Shown: positions 1 to 8,323, counted from the first letter of the stretch. The stretch: 64,000 bases of DNA from a virus (IMGVR_UViG_3300027983_000009:18681-82680); one strand, 5' to 3'. Translations and numbers: made by a program. Notes: a model not told the origin generated them from the letters alone.

Positions 1-31
1 AGCGTTTAATATCCGACCTCTGGAGGTAGCG

Positions 32-211
32 ATGCCGGAGCAGCTGCGGACCGAGCAGCAGGTGGAGGAGATAGCACAAGAGATTGTGCAGGGGATGCTG
101 GAGTTAGAGGACACAGAGTACGAGTCAAGCATGCTGGCATTACGCGCCGACGATGTGCTGGTGTACACAGCGGTGGCTGCGGCTATCGCTAAAATTGGTC
201 AAGAAGAGTAA
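32..211 (+). CDS. Small acidic hypothetical protein, 59 aa
   Basis: An ATG lies 5-6 nt after a clear TGGAGG ribosome binding site, and the frame runs to TAA at 209-211. The protein is Glu-rich at its N-terminus and Ala-rich and helical at its C-terminus (VAAAIAKIGQEE). No family is recognised. The next gene starts 29 nt downstream with its own AGGAGG, so the two are probably co-transcribed. Confidence 0.6.
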   Translation: MPEQLRTEQQVEEIAQEIVQGMLELEDTEYESSMLALRADDVLVYTAVAAAIAKIGQEE

Positions 212-240
212 ACCACAGACAATAGCTAACAGGAGGCCAG

Positions 241-633
241 ATGGTCACAACAACAAAAGACGAAGTATCTACGAAGGTGCAGATAGAGCAGGGCGAGTCG
301 ACTGAGGCTGCCCTGCGAGAGGTTGGTGTCGCAGCAGCTGCTGCTGGCGTACTCGGGAAGTTGATGCGAGGAATTGCTGATCTTGTGGATGACGCGGTTT
401 CCACGGCCAGCATCTCACCAGCAATTTCAGGGATCGTGCTGACGAGGGACCACAACACCGACTATTTTATGGTGACAATCCAGTTCGATCGCGAGGTCGA
501 ACCTGTTGCAATCAGTGCGCTTACAGACAGGTTGTCTGCTAGCGTTAATACCGGCAGGGGTAACGAAGGTGGTGAGAGCACCATGCTCGAGAGGCGAGCA
601 AAAGCGGTGGACGTCCACGGTGAGACACCGTAG
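241..633 (+). CDS. Hypothetical protein, 130 aa
   Basis: The ATG follows an AACAGGAGG site at ideal spacing. Residues 20-45 form an Ala-rich helical stretch, followed by an alternating beta-like segment (GIVLTRDHN, YFMVTIQFD). I do not recognise the family. It follows the 59-aa gene in the same orientation and ends 55 nt before the next gene. Confidence 0.6.
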   Translation: MVTTTKDEVSTKVQIEQGESTEAALREVGVAAAAAGVLGKLMRGIADLVDDAVSTASISPAISGIVLTRDHNTDYFMVTIQFDREVEPVAISALTDRLSASVNTGRGNEGGESTMLERRAKAVDVHGETP

Positions 634-688
634 TACCGGCCATTTTGTTTTTGCTGTTTTTTTTAACTGGTCAGTGGAGTTGCCAACC

Positions 689-1465
689 ATGATGGGTCGC
701 AGTATATTTGGCAGATTATTCGGAACATCAAAGCCAGTGGCACCAGCACCGGATATTGCGGCAGTTCTGTTAAAGGTGGCTGAGCTGCAGCAACTGGTGC
801 TGGTGCAAATGGACACGTTGCGAGAGCTGCGGCAGTTCACGTTCAGAGCGGCTGCGTCATTGCTGACGCAGTCAGAAGGTTTGAGGACGTCGCAAGAAAA
901 TTTGCGGAAACTAGTGTGGCGGCACCTTGTGGTACCGCCAAACATACCAGAGATTGACGTTATTTCGGAGAGCGAGTTTATGTCCTACATCAATAAGCAA
1001 CTGACGCTGGCTGACCCACGTCTGACGGACTCGGATGTGGTTATCCAGCAGGTGACTATCAGTCAGGCTAACGCTGAGCCACTCGTTGTTAAGGTGCCAG
1101 CCCTGGCAGACCAGGTTGTGCAATTCTCCGTGTTGCAAGACACGGTGTACACAATAACCTTGAGCTACATCGACGACGCAGGTAACAGCTCAAACCCGAG
1201 CATTACGGAGTTTGTGGCGATCGACGATGTTGCGCCGTTGGGTCCGGATGGTGTAGGCACGGTCAAGTCATTCAGCGAGACAGCAAGTCCGCTGTTTGCC
1301 ACGCTACCAGCAGCACCAGAGGCGGTTGAGCCTGTTGTGGTTGAGCCTACTGTGGTTGAGCCTACTGTGGTTGAGCCTACTGTGGTTGAGCCTACTGTGG
1401 TTGAGCCTGTGGCGCCAAGCAGTCCAGACGGGGCGACAGGACCGACTGGCCCGTATGGGGAATAG
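689..1465 (+). CDS. Protein with VVEP tandem repeats and short collagen-like tail, 258 aa
   Basis: The reading frame is open further upstream (from 506), but that part overlaps the previous gene. The ATG at 689 gives a sensible N-terminus (MMGRSIFGRLFG) and is chosen. Residues 30-85 are helical. A central beta-rich region (YTITLSYIDDAGNSSNPS) resembles Ig- or fibronectin-like surface domains. Near the C-terminus there are five copies of a 5-residue unit TVVEP encoded by an almost perfect 15-nt DNA repeat at about 1330-1410, then a GATGPTGPYGE collagen-like tail. This layout suits a virion surface or fibre accessory protein, but that is inference. Confidence 0.6.
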   Translation: MMGRSIFGRLFGTSKPVAPAPDIAAVLLKVAELQQLVLVQMDTLRELRQFTFRAAASLLTQSEGLRTSQENLRKLVWRHLVVPPNIPEIDVISESEFMSYINKQLTLADPRLTDSDVVIQQVTISQANAEPLVVKVPALADQVVQFSVLQDTVYTITLSYIDDAGNSSNPSITEFVAIDDVAPLGPDGVGTVKSFSETASPLFATLPAAPEAVEPVVVEPTVVEPTVVEPTVVEPTVVEPVAPSSPDGATGPTGPYGE

Positions 1466-1549
1466 TAGGTCTTTGTGCGAATTCGCGGGTCGCAGGTTTA
1501 GCTGATAAACCGTCTAGTCAGCGAAGATCTGTGGCCCTGCGCTCAGTAG

Positions 1550-1574
1550 AGGACCCTCGGTTTCCGAGGGTCCT
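1550..1574 (+). terminator. Perfect 11-bp hairpin, probable terminator
   Basis: AGGACCCTCGG and CCGAGGGTCCT form a perfect 11-bp stem with a TTT loop between two genes. There is no U-tract, so it could be a processing or stabilising hairpin instead. A second perfect 7-bp hairpin (CCTGCTG/CAGCAGG) follows at 1596-1614, just before the DUF3310 gene. Confidence 0.6.
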
Positions 1575-1634
1575 CTCACTCATAACACTCACAACCCTGC
1601 TGGCTCACAGCAGGACATCAACAGGTTCGCAGAT

Positions 1635-2096
1635 ATGCCTAATTCAGCTTCAGTGTGTCGTGTTAGTCGTGTGAAACGGGAAATCGCAGAGGCGTCGCGT
1701 CAGCAGGGTGTGCTGGAGATCCAGCAGGGTGGTAGCCACTACAAAGGCTGTGGTATTGAGCCTGTGACGTACTCGTTGGCAAACAACCTAGGAGGTATCG
1801 AGTTCGAGGTTGTCAAGTACATCACGAGGCACGGAAAGAAAGGCGGCGTAGAGGGTGGTATCACAGATCTCAAGAAGGTGATTCACTACACGCAGATATT
1901 GTTGCAGGAGTTTTACGGTGTACGGTCTACGTTCAATGTCATCGAGGTAGAGAAAGCAAAGCAGAAGCAGAAGCATGAGAAGCATGACACAGATAAACAG
2001 TTCGGCGACACAGCGAAACGACGAAGCGTCAGGAATAAGGTGTCGAGTACTGGCCGACAGTCGGCACCCAAACGGAAGCCGTCTAACAACACTTGA
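1635..2096 (+). CDS. DUF3310 family protein with a C-terminal extension, 153 aa
   Basis: Residues 27-97 match the DUF3310 pattern known from many phages: QQGGSHYK, then IEPVTYSLANNLG, then FEVVKYITRHGKKGG and DLKKVIHYTQILLQ. The family is described as phage proteins of unknown function, often near nucleotide metabolism genes, which fits the ThyX gene next door. The C-terminal 50 residues are Lys-rich and lie outside the domain; their DNA overlaps the start of thyX by about 120 nt in another frame. The family assignment is firm; its role is not known. Confidence 0.88.
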   Translation: MPNSASVCRVSRVKREIAEASRQQGVLEIQQGGSHYKGCGIEPVTYSLANNLGGIEFEVVKYITRHGKKGGVEGGITDLKKVIHYTQILLQEFYGVRSTFNVIEVEKAKQKQKHEKHDTDKQFGDTAKRRSVRNKVSSTGRQSAPKRKPSNNT

Positions 2097-2922
2097 GATC
2101 AGGTATAATCGGTTCATCCACAGCGAGCTGTTGACTCACCGCAGAAACTCACGTAACTCCGCATCGTCCCGAGCCATCCCTGTGCGGCAGATGCTTCGTG
2201 ACGTTTATAGGGATCCGGTTGTACCGGTTTATTGGGGGGCGGCTCAGCAAGGTATGCAGGCCTACTCCCAAGTTTCTGCACTGAGAATCTGGGTTTGCAG
2301 ACGGCTGTGGCTCACTCTGCGACTTTTCGTGATCGCTGTTGCGTGGGCGATGCTGAAGCTCGGCCTACACAAACAGATCCCTAACAGGCTGCTGGAGCCA
2401 TGGATGTGGATCACTGTTGTCCTCTCAGGAACCACCAGCTCATTTGCGAACCTGTTCGCATTACGCTGCCACGAGAAAGCAGAGCCGCATATCCAGATAC
2501 TGGCTGGGCTTATTCGCGAATGTATGTCTGCTAATCAGGCAGCGGGGAAGGTCTCGCAACTCCATATTGGTGACTGGCATCTACCGTTCATAGACAAGGT
2601 CGAGGACTGGGCCATAGACTATATCGACTTACCGAAGGTGGCCGCTGCGAGGTGCGCTCGTGTGTCGTATTTGACACATAACGGTAGCAGGGCGCCAGCG
2701 AAAGATCTGGATCTGTATGACAGACTTGTTGCCGATACACCTAAGCACGCAAGTGCGCTGGAGCATGCCGCCAAGTGCATCAATGTAGATTGTACTACGC
2801 TAGAAGGCTACAAAGCAGCGGCGGCAGCGTCAGGTAATTTCGAGCATGGTTGGCAGCAGTTAAGGAAGCTGATCTCTAATGAGGCGACTGACCGGCCTGT
2901 GACCGACGAGCTATGGTCGTAG
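1975..2922 (+). CDS. thyX: Flavin-dependent thymidylate synthase, phage type
   Basis: ThyX makes dTMP from dUMP using methylene-tetrahydrofolate, FAD and NADPH. The ThyX signature RHRxxSxNxxSxR appears as THRRNSRNSASSRAIPV near residues 54-70, with Thr in place of the first Arg, as I recall for several phage versions. Further family blocks are FIHSELLTHR, GLHKQIPNRLLEPWMWITV, FALRCHEKAEP, GDWHLPF, AARCARVSYLTH and HASALEHAAK. The ATG at 1975 (alternative 1984) overlaps the DUF3310 gene by about 120 nt. The family N-terminal block CRVLADSRHPNGSRLTTLEIR lies inside or next to the overlap, so the overlap is real. It supplies dTMP for phage DNA synthesis independently of the host. Confidence 0.92.
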   Translation: MRSMTQINSSATQRNDEASGIRCRVLADSRHPNGSRLTTLEIRYNRFIHSELLTHRRNSRNSASSRAIPVRQMLRDVYRDPVVPVYWGAAQQGMQAYSQVSALRIWVCRRLWLTLRLFVIAVAWAMLKLGLHKQIPNRLLEPWMWITVVLSGTTSSFANLFALRCHEKAEPHIQILAGLIRECMSANQAAGKVSQLHIGDWHLPFIDKVEDWAIDYIDLPKVAAARCARVSYLTHNGSRAPAKDLDLYDRLVADTPKHASALEHAAKCINVDCTTLEGYKAAAAASGNFEHGWQQLRKLISNEATDRPVTDELWS

Positions 2923-2957
2923 TAGGGATCAGCTGATAGCTAAAGAAAAGAATTTGT

Positions 2958-2983
2958 AGCCCACACTCGTATGAGTGTGGGCT
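2958..2983 (+). terminator. Perfect 11-bp hairpin after thyX
   Basis: AGCCCACACTC and GAGTGTGGGCT pair perfectly around a GTAT loop, 36 nt after the thyX stop. They are followed by ATTTGTGTT, a weak U-rich run. This is a probable transcription terminator closing the thyX unit. Confidence 0.75.
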
Positions 2984-3032
2984 ATTTGTGTTCTAAGGTT
3001 GTGCTCTTTTACACGTAGAGAGGGGGTGTGAT

Positions 3033-3938
3033 GTGCAGATAACGGGCAGCGTCAAGCCTGTAACGTACGCTACGCAAGTTAAGAGTGACCCTTTACGCAA
3101 AGGGTGGTCTGCCGACTGCAAAGGAGATCCTGTAGGTGTCGGCAGGTACAGCCGAATCACGGAGGAGGTCGAATCGTTGGTGTGTGGGGTCATGGTGTTT
3201 AGTAAATACAACGGGGAACATGTAACGTGTTACAACGTAGACCATAGACTCAGTAAGTCACAAAATTTAGACAGTGTAATAAGCACCGCATTAGAGTCCC
3301 ACGACTACCTGGTTCCTGAAGATGTTGGACGCATTGGGTCTCAGTTGTTACGTAACCTTTTCATGTTTGAAGACAAGTACTACCGAAGGGTCGAGTCACA
3401 GCGGCAGGAGTATAGCGATACCAGAAAAACACCTGCGTCGTTTCAGCAACTGCTTGCATGGCTGACTATGATGTCTGTAGTTGTAGTGCCTGTGCGGTTG
3501 CGTAACGGTGTATTCCACAAGGTAGACTGGATACGGATAAACAAGCGTCGCAAATTGGTAGAGCGAGATGTCTCTGCAATTTTCGTGGTGTCATGTGGAT
3601 CCGCTGCTGCCTGTATAAGTCAGCAGTACCACCGAGACCGCGGCTCGTTGGAGGGTAAAACACTGAATCGGGTGTTTAGGTGGGCGGATGAGGCGGTGAC
3701 CGCAGAGATCCGAATGTTCAATAGCTGGTTCAGTAACGAATTGTACGCAACCATTGTACTACCCGACGGTACCTCAAGGGAGCCATACAAGTTATTCGGG
3801 TATGGCCACCGATACGGTGCAGACCACCGAACGAATGGCACACTGCAGATACTTGCAATCACCAGGCCAGATTACAGGTTCAAATTCATTACAGGGGCAG
3901 ACGCATGCGATTTATTAGCCTCCCGGCCAAGCCACTGA
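3033..3938 (+). CDS. Unknown protein, copy 1 of a triplicated family, 301 aa
   Basis: A GTG start follows GAGGGGG. The protein shares a layout with the next two genes: a short central block with YNGEHVTCYN, a two-helix region, then WADEAVTAEIRMFNSWFSNELY and, near the end, LFGYGHRYGADHRTNGTLQIL. The corresponding motifs in the next genes are WAVRVLRRDIDEYNAYL and WANKILNKELQQYNHWL, each followed by YGxxIRxxGxL. I recognise no known family. The first residues MQIT recur at the start of several other proteins here. It overlaps the next gene by 34 nt. Confidence 0.75.
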   Translation: MQITGSVKPVTYATQVKSDPLRKGWSADCKGDPVGVGRYSRITEEVESLVCGVMVFSKYNGEHVTCYNVDHRLSKSQNLDSVISTALESHDYLVPEDVGRIGSQLLRNLFMFEDKYYRRVESQRQEYSDTRKTPASFQQLLAWLTMMSVVVVPVRLRNGVFHKVDWIRINKRRKLVERDVSAIFVVSCGSAAACISQQYHRDRGSLEGKTLNRVFRWADEAVTAEIRMFNSWFSNELYATIVLPDGTSREPYKLFGYGHRYGADHRTNGTLQILAITRPDYRFKFITGADACDLLASRPSH

Positions 3939-4984
3939 CGGTAGGAATTGTTAAGTTGAATTTTGTCGGCGAGATGGGGCCGCTGGGTAGCGCAGCCAGA
4001 ATGCACAACCCCAGAGCCAATATCAGGCCGCTGGTATACAGAAACTTCAAATCGAATAACGTAGATGAGGAGGCAACAGCAGAAGCTTTTATGCGAGACC
4101 CTACTTCTACTGGCTGCGTGTTGTTTGGGGCGAAATACGGCAGGTTGCTGCCGAGTGACAGCCAGACCTGGTTATTCCCTTCGGCTGGGTGGATCAGTAT
4201 ATCCTCAGTCAACTGTGTACGATTACGTGAGGCAGGTGCTAAGCGGTCTATGCTGTTTAGGATGTTATCAGAGCTGCTAAACGAGCCGTCGGTCAGGAAT
4301 ACTCGCTTTATTGCCGACGAGATGGAGCCGTACAACCTTGGGCCGTGGGGGGGTCGTGGTTACATGGACATTTTGTCTGAGTTGGACTGGCTGCGGGATG
4401 TGGTAGCAAGAGAGGCCCGCAACGCTTTTGTCACTACGCAGGATAGGCTTGGCGGTAAAGCGGATGCTGATGCTGTCAGCAGTGTGCCTTTCTACAAGCT
4501 GTGTGAGTGGGTAAAGAACCTGTGCGGTGCTTGCATCTTTGTGAGATACGATGGTAGAAAACTCACAGAATACCACGAACTGTCGCATTTCACACAGCCA
4601 CGGGATATCTCTGGCGTGTTCTTCATGCGGGCGCACGCGTTTAGGATACCGTTGCTGGGCTCGCAGTTGCTTGCGACGCCCAAGGAGGTGGCTGTAGATA
4701 CTGTTAAAGACTGGGCAGTTCGAGTACTTCGGAGAGATATTGATGAGTACAACGCGTATCTGGCGTCGGATGTCTACACGTGGTTTACGCAAGTCGACGG
4801 TGAAGACAAGGTGCTCGGTACACCGCTGTTTTATGGCAGCGACATAAGGAGGAACGGCCTACTTTGTTGTCTGGATCGTGTTATCAAAATTATGCATCCG
4901 TCAACAACGGTGAGATTAAGGCCAGACATCGCGACAGTAAAAATGGGAGAAGTTTATGCAAGTTACAATGCAGGCGACAGCTGA
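3905..4984 (+). CDS. Unknown protein, copy 2 of a triplicated family, 359 aa
   Basis: The ATG lies inside the end of copy 1. An N-terminal part absent from copy 1 (residues 1-130) precedes the shared part: FVRYDGRKLTEYHELSHF, DWAVRVLRRDIDEYNAYLAS and LFYGSDIRRNGLLCCL. Copy 1 carries YNGEHVTCYNVDHRL and copy 3 carries VKYKDGRMQPVVITP at the position of the first motif. Conserved motifs across three tandem genes point to duplication and divergence. The function is unknown; the clustered Tyr, Trp and Gly residues suggest a folded binding domain. It overlaps copy 3 by 29 nt. Confidence 0.75.
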   Translation: MRFISLPAKPLTVGIVKLNFVGEMGPLGSAARMHNPRANIRPLVYRNFKSNNVDEEATAEAFMRDPTSTGCVLFGAKYGRLLPSDSQTWLFPSAGWISISSVNCVRLREAGAKRSMLFRMLSELLNEPSVRNTRFIADEMEPYNLGPWGGRGYMDILSELDWLRDVVAREARNAFVTTQDRLGGKADADAVSSVPFYKLCEWVKNLCGACIFVRYDGRKLTEYHELSHFTQPRDISGVFFMRAHAFRIPLLGSQLLATPKEVAVDTVKDWAVRVLRRDIDEYNAYLASDVYTWFTQVDGEDKVLGTPLFYGSDIRRNGLLCCLDRVIKIMHPSTTVRLRPDIATVKMGEVYASYNAGDS

Positions 4985-6383
4985 GCGTTTGTTGATACCG
5001 GTGCGGTGCGACCCGGGTGATAAGTTATCGCCGAGCAGGCAGTGTAACCCTCGTTTCGATAACAGCAGGCACAGGGAACTTGTGTTTGCAGCTTCAGAGG
5101 GTGTGAGCGTACACGACCGTAATGTGGTTGATGGTGATGGCGGTGACTACCGGTATACAAAGTTTGTTTGTGTAGAAGCGGGGAGAAGAACACCTGACGC
5201 TGAGCGTTTTTATAGCTTGTTTTATACCGACAGCTGGCAAACGGGCGTTAGGCGTAACATGTTTAAGCCTACAGTTACCATGTACGGCTCATCTCCGCTG
5301 GGTGGAAGCCTGTCGTCGGTCGCACACGAGTTATTGGATCAGGCACTGCTGAGCGGGTCTATGCTATCGGCACACACTGGGGATGACGGTAGTGTGCCGA
5401 AGATACTCGAATACATGCTGAGGAGATGGCAGGTCAACACAAAGGGTGTAACTACCCAAATCTATGGAGAGCGGTCGACGATGCGTACACGTTACGCATG
5501 TATGACTAACCTGCGGCAGAAGATCCATTTATTGCAGAGCCTCACAGCTGCGGTGGTGTTTGTGAAATACAAGGACGGCCGCATGCAGCCTGTAGTAATA
5601 ACACCCACTGTAGTTGATGAGGCTATTGATGGGTACTTCTTTGTAACGTGGCGAGATGTTGCGAACAGGTTGGCCGATGCTTTCCCTGAGGATGACGTAT
5701 CCATTAGTGAGGCTATGCGTCGCGGTAAAGTGTGGGCAAATAAGATCTTGAATAAGGAGCTCCAGCAGTACAACCACTGGCTGGATTCCAATGTGCTCAC
5801 ATGGTGCGAAATACCAAGGCTATCGCCAGGGCGGTCGGCTGTGGTGCTGTGGCCCATGCAGCAACCTATGTTTTATGGCGAGAACATCCGCACCAGCGGC
5901 ATGTTGACGTATTTGACCCTACTGCGCAGTGCCAGCGGTTGGCGTAATGTGAAGGTAGCTACGGGCTGTGTCGAGGCAGCTATCAGCGATATTCCGTCTG
6001 GTGGGGTCTATTCGACGGCACCTGTGACGGTGCACGCAACGGGAATCGCTTTACTAGATCAGGCACTTTACAAACCTATCCTGAAGGAGAAGACCACAAT
6101 GGCAAAAGCTAAACCCGATCCACGAGAAGTGGAGGCGCTGCGAATGAAGCAGCTGGAGGAGATTAATGCGAATCCCCGCACACGGGAGGAGCTCGAGGCG
6201 TTGTTCGGGCAAGCATGGGACACCGCCCAGCTGACTGAGGATTTCGAGGTTAGGTCGTTTATAGCCCCGTACTGTGTGGTGACGCGTAAATCTGATGGTG
6301 CTGTTGGATCTCTGTGCTTCCAGCACAGACCACGGTTCTATTTTGATTTTGTCGAAGACACCAGCGCGATACCAAAGCTATGA
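4956..6383 (+). CDS. Unknown protein, copy 3 of a triplicated family, fused to a C-terminal domain, 475 aa
   Basis: The ATG follows GGGAGAAG. Residues 1-340 are the third copy of the family (WANKILNKELQQYNHWL, FYGENIRTSGMLTYL). From residue 382 a separate-looking domain begins (MAKAKPDPREVEALRMKQLEE, ending in FYFDFVEDTSAIPKL). An AAGGAG followed by ATG at 6100 sits exactly at this junction, so the last 94 residues may also be made as an independent protein, or two genes may have fused by loss of a stop. The stop codon overlaps the start of the zinc-finger gene (ATGA). Confidence 0.75.
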   Translation: MQVTMQATAERLLIPVRCDPGDKLSPSRQCNPRFDNSRHRELVFAASEGVSVHDRNVVDGDGGDYRYTKFVCVEAGRRTPDAERFYSLFYTDSWQTGVRRNMFKPTVTMYGSSPLGGSLSSVAHELLDQALLSGSMLSAHTGDDGSVPKILEYMLRRWQVNTKGVTTQIYGERSTMRTRYACMTNLRQKIHLLQSLTAAVVFVKYKDGRMQPVVITPTVVDEAIDGYFFVTWRDVANRLADAFPEDDVSISEAMRRGKVWANKILNKELQQYNHWLDSNVLTWCEIPRLSPGRSAVVLWPMQQPMFYGENIRTSGMLTYLTLLRSASGWRNVKVATGCVEAAISDIPSGGVYSTAPVTVHATGIALLDQALYKPILKEKTTMAKAKPDPREVEALRMKQLEEINANPRTREELEALFGQAWDTAQLTEDFEVRSFIAPYCVVTRKSDGAVGSLCFQHRPRFYFDFVEDTSAIPKL

Positions 6384-6553
6384 CAGCCAGGCGGGTCGTG
6401 ATACCTGGCTGGTACCAGCATTACTGGAAGTGCCGGGTCCGCAGTTGTCAGGCTGTGCACTGGTACAGGGCGGACAAGTGTCAGCGATGCGGCGCCCAGC
6501 TGTACCAGTTTGATAACCCCAGCTACACGCCAAGGAGCAAGAAGGTCGAGTAA
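6380..6553 (+). CDS. Small zinc-binding protein, 57 aa
   Basis: The ATG overlaps the preceding TGA. The 57-residue product carries CRVRSC and CQRC pairs (residues 18-23 and 34-37), a plausible zinc knuckle, with many Trp, Tyr and Arg residues before and between them. This suggests nucleic-acid or protein binding. Translation is probably coupled to the gene upstream. I know no named family for it. Confidence 0.65.
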   Translation: MTARRVVIPGWYQHYWKCRVRSCQAVHWYRADKCQRCGAQLYQFDNPSYTPRSKKVE

Positions 6554-6804
6554 CTGTGTTGTGAGGCTTACTCTGTGTTTGAATCTTCGACGATTTTGTG
6601 GTTGTAACCGGTTACAGCCACTCGTCGGTCGGTTTCGGTAGATATTCCGTACGACCATTTTGCGAGGGTTGAATTTCTGGAGAGGCTGCGACATGATACG
6701 CCCATCATTTGTGACGGATACATTTGACGAGTTTCTTGGGGCTGCCGCGTTGGCTAGCTGTTTTCTATTGCTGCCTGCAAGTTGCAGTGATACCGTTGCG
6801 TCAG

Positions 6805-6832
6805 TGCCTGTGAGTGGTCCTCGTATCTGTAA
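6805..6832 (+). promoter_or_regulatory. Degenerate intergenic hairpin element
   Basis: TGCCTGTGAGTGGTCCTCGTATCTGTA matches the better copy at 7553-7580 in most positions, but the stem is damaged. If the acidic protein starts at 6870 this is its 5-prime leader; if it starts upstream, the element is translated. Confidence 0.4.
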
Positions 6833-6869
6833 ACCTTACACCCTACCGTCTCGGTGGGGCCTCGTTAAC

Positions 6870-7148
6870 ATGAAGGATGTTGAATTTATGGTAGATGATA
6901 TGCCGGAACATGATGAGCCGCTCTACAGTGGTGCGGACAGTGATTTGCTGGTGGCCCCCGCAGAGGAGGATGCAGCAAAGGTCAATGGTTTCGTTAATGA
7001 CGACTTCGCCGAAGATGCCGACGATGATGCCGATGACGACGATGACGACGATGATGATGATGACGATGACGATGACGATGATGATGACGACGATGATGAC
7101 GACGATGATGACGACGAAGAAGACTACGACGACAATTTTGCAGGTTAG
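6870..7148 (+). CDS. Acidic protein with a poly-aspartate tail, 92 aa
   Basis: The C-terminal third is an almost unbroken run of about 35 Asp residues (mixed GAT and GAC codons), then EEDYDDNFAG. The net charge is extremely negative, as in DNA-mimic or histone-like decoy proteins, but no mimic fold is visible. The frame is also open upstream to 6660 and includes LGAAALASCFLLLPASC, a possible lipoprotein-like signal. I prefer the ATG at 6870 because a degenerate hairpin element lies at 6805-6832. A strong terminator follows 49 nt after the stop. Confidence 0.55.
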   Translation: MKDVEFMVDDMPEHDEPLYSGADSDLLVAPAEEDAAKVNGFVNDDFAEDADDDADDDDDDDDDDDDDDDDDDDDDDDDDDDDEEDYDDNFAG

Positions 7149-7196
7149 CCCAGCTTACAACGCAGCCTGCGTTGTTCTGGGGGCGAGTTGAGCGAG

Positions 7197-7229
7197 AGAG
7201 CGGGGGTTAATCCCCTCGCTCTTTTTTTG
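7197..7229 (+). terminator. Strong Rho-independent terminator
   Basis: AGAGCGGGGG pairs with CCCC-T-CGCTCT (one bulged T) around TTAAT, and is followed by a run of seven T. This is the clearest intrinsic terminator in the left half and closes the poly-Asp gene. A reading frame that starts inside it (7188) is therefore not the start of the next gene. Confidence 0.9.
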
Positions 7230-7241
7230 TTTGGTCACGCC

Positions 7242-7266
7242 TCTGTAGCGGCTTCATTTCTGCAGA
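7242..7266 (+). promoter_or_regulatory. Type A leader hairpin
   Basis: TCTGTAG and CTGCAGA form a 7-bp stem (one G-U) enclosing the 11-nt loop CGGCTTCATTT. It lies between the terminator and the start at 7293. Confidence 0.7.
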
Positions 7267-7292
7267 CAAATATACAGAACTGGGTGTTCTTG

Positions 7293-7544
7293 ATGCGACA
7301 TGGTTTGGTACCGGGTCATAATGTTGACCAGCTGGATATCCGAGCAGGTCTGGAGGAGCTCAAGCTGTGCGGCTATACGGAGCTTGAAACTGTGCAGGTC
7401 ATCCAATATGCGATGCTGCGGTGGCGGCGAGGCGAGGAGGAGGCTGCAGAGCGGGGTGCAATCAATACTGAGTTCCATGGGATAAGTATGACATGTTGGA
7501 GACGTGTGCTGGCTGCAGCAATGGCTGCTGTGGCTGATAAGTAG
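7293..7544 (+). CDS. Hypothetical helical protein, 83 aa
   Basis: The ATG at 7293 is chosen because the longer frame begins inside a terminator and a leader hairpin. The protein begins MRHGLVPGHN and is mainly helical, with a LRWRRGEEEAAERGA segment and an Ala-rich C-terminus. No family is recognised. The ribosome binding site is weak. Confidence 0.5.
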   Translation: MRHGLVPGHNVDQLDIRAGLEELKLCGYTELETVQVIQYAMLRWRRGEEEAAERGAINTEFHGISMTCWRRVLAAAMAAVADK

Positions 7545-7552
7545 TGTTCCAG

Positions 7553-7580
7553 TGCCTGTGCAGGGGCCTCGTATCTGTAA
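7553..7580 (+). promoter_or_regulatory. Type A leader hairpin
   Basis: TGCAG and CTGTA pair (one G-U) around the 11-nt loop GGGCCTCGTAT, 18 nt before the start of the glycosyltransferase gene at 7598. Confidence 0.65.
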
Positions 7581-7597
7581 ATGGGGAGAAGGGCGAT

Positions 7598-8317
7598 ATG
7601 AGCGATCTTGAGGTATTTGTGCTTTGCCACCCGAGAAAGGTGTGCACGACGACGCAACTCCTGCAGCGAGCAGGCGTTACACACACGATGTATGTGAATG
7701 AGGACAGTGATTTACCGTTTGACCATGCCGAATACTCGGTAGACCGGTCCTGGCGGCCATCTCAGCGGGATTACGCGGTTAGGCAGTACAGAGCGATGTA
7801 CGGGCACACCCAGATCCACAAACGCTCAAACGCGGCCATTACGCTGGTCTTTGAGGACGACGTGAAGCTCGGGTCGCTGACTAAGGCTTACTTGCGTAGG
7901 GCCATGGATGTGTGTCAGGATATTTTTGAGGTGTACCCTGATGTTCAGGCAATCAGCTTCCATGGCAGGAATCTGTCGCCTAATCGGCCGATCGTGTCGC
8001 TGCCTGGCATGCAGTTCAGTGCGTTGCAGACCAAGCCGCTCACAGAAGAAGCGCAGGTCAGGTTCCTGGAGCCGCTCTGGAAGGTTTCCATGGGTCTGAC
8101 TACTCCTCCTGCGCTCAAGTGGCACGAGGGTTGTTTGATGTACGCTGTTAATGAGTCAGGTCGCAAGATCTGGGCTGATACAGACTTGAGGCAAGGTTGG
8201 CCTTGCGACCTGTTCCTGGTGAATAAGCTGAACACGCTGGTTGTAACGAACTCGCCCGTTATGCATAACGAAACTGGCTCACTGATGACTCGTCCGCTCT
8301 ACGAGTCACCGGTATAG
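7598..8317 (+). CDS. Glycosyltransferase family 25-like protein, 239 aa
   Basis: The ATG at 7598 follows GGAGAAGGG at good spacing; the open frame upstream is the leader hairpin. The N-terminus (DLEVFVLCHPRKVCTTTQLLQRAG) and the ITLVFEDDVKLG motif at about residues 83-94 match the GT25 (LPS glycosyltransferase) layout, where the EDD motif binds metal and nucleotide sugar. A DLFLVNKLN block and ALKWHEGCLMYAVNESG fit the C-terminal half. It may glycosylate a host envelope or virion component. The neighbouring gene is convergent and ends 7 nt away. Confidence 0.65.
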   Translation: MSDLEVFVLCHPRKVCTTTQLLQRAGVTHTMYVNEDSDLPFDHAEYSVDRSWRPSQRDYAVRQYRAMYGHTQIHKRSNAAITLVFEDDVKLGSLTKAYLRRAMDVCQDIFEVYPDVQAISFHGRNLSPNRPIVSLPGMQFSALQTKPLTEEAQVRFLEPLWKVSMGLTTPPALKWHEGCLMYAVNESGRKIWADTDLRQGWPCDLFLVNKLNTLVVTNSPVMHNETGSLMTRPLYESPV

Positions 8318-8323
8318 CGCTGT

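Noticed and set aside
7188-7292. Longer start for the gene at 7293
   Set aside because: It would begin inside a strong terminator hairpin and run through a leader hairpin.
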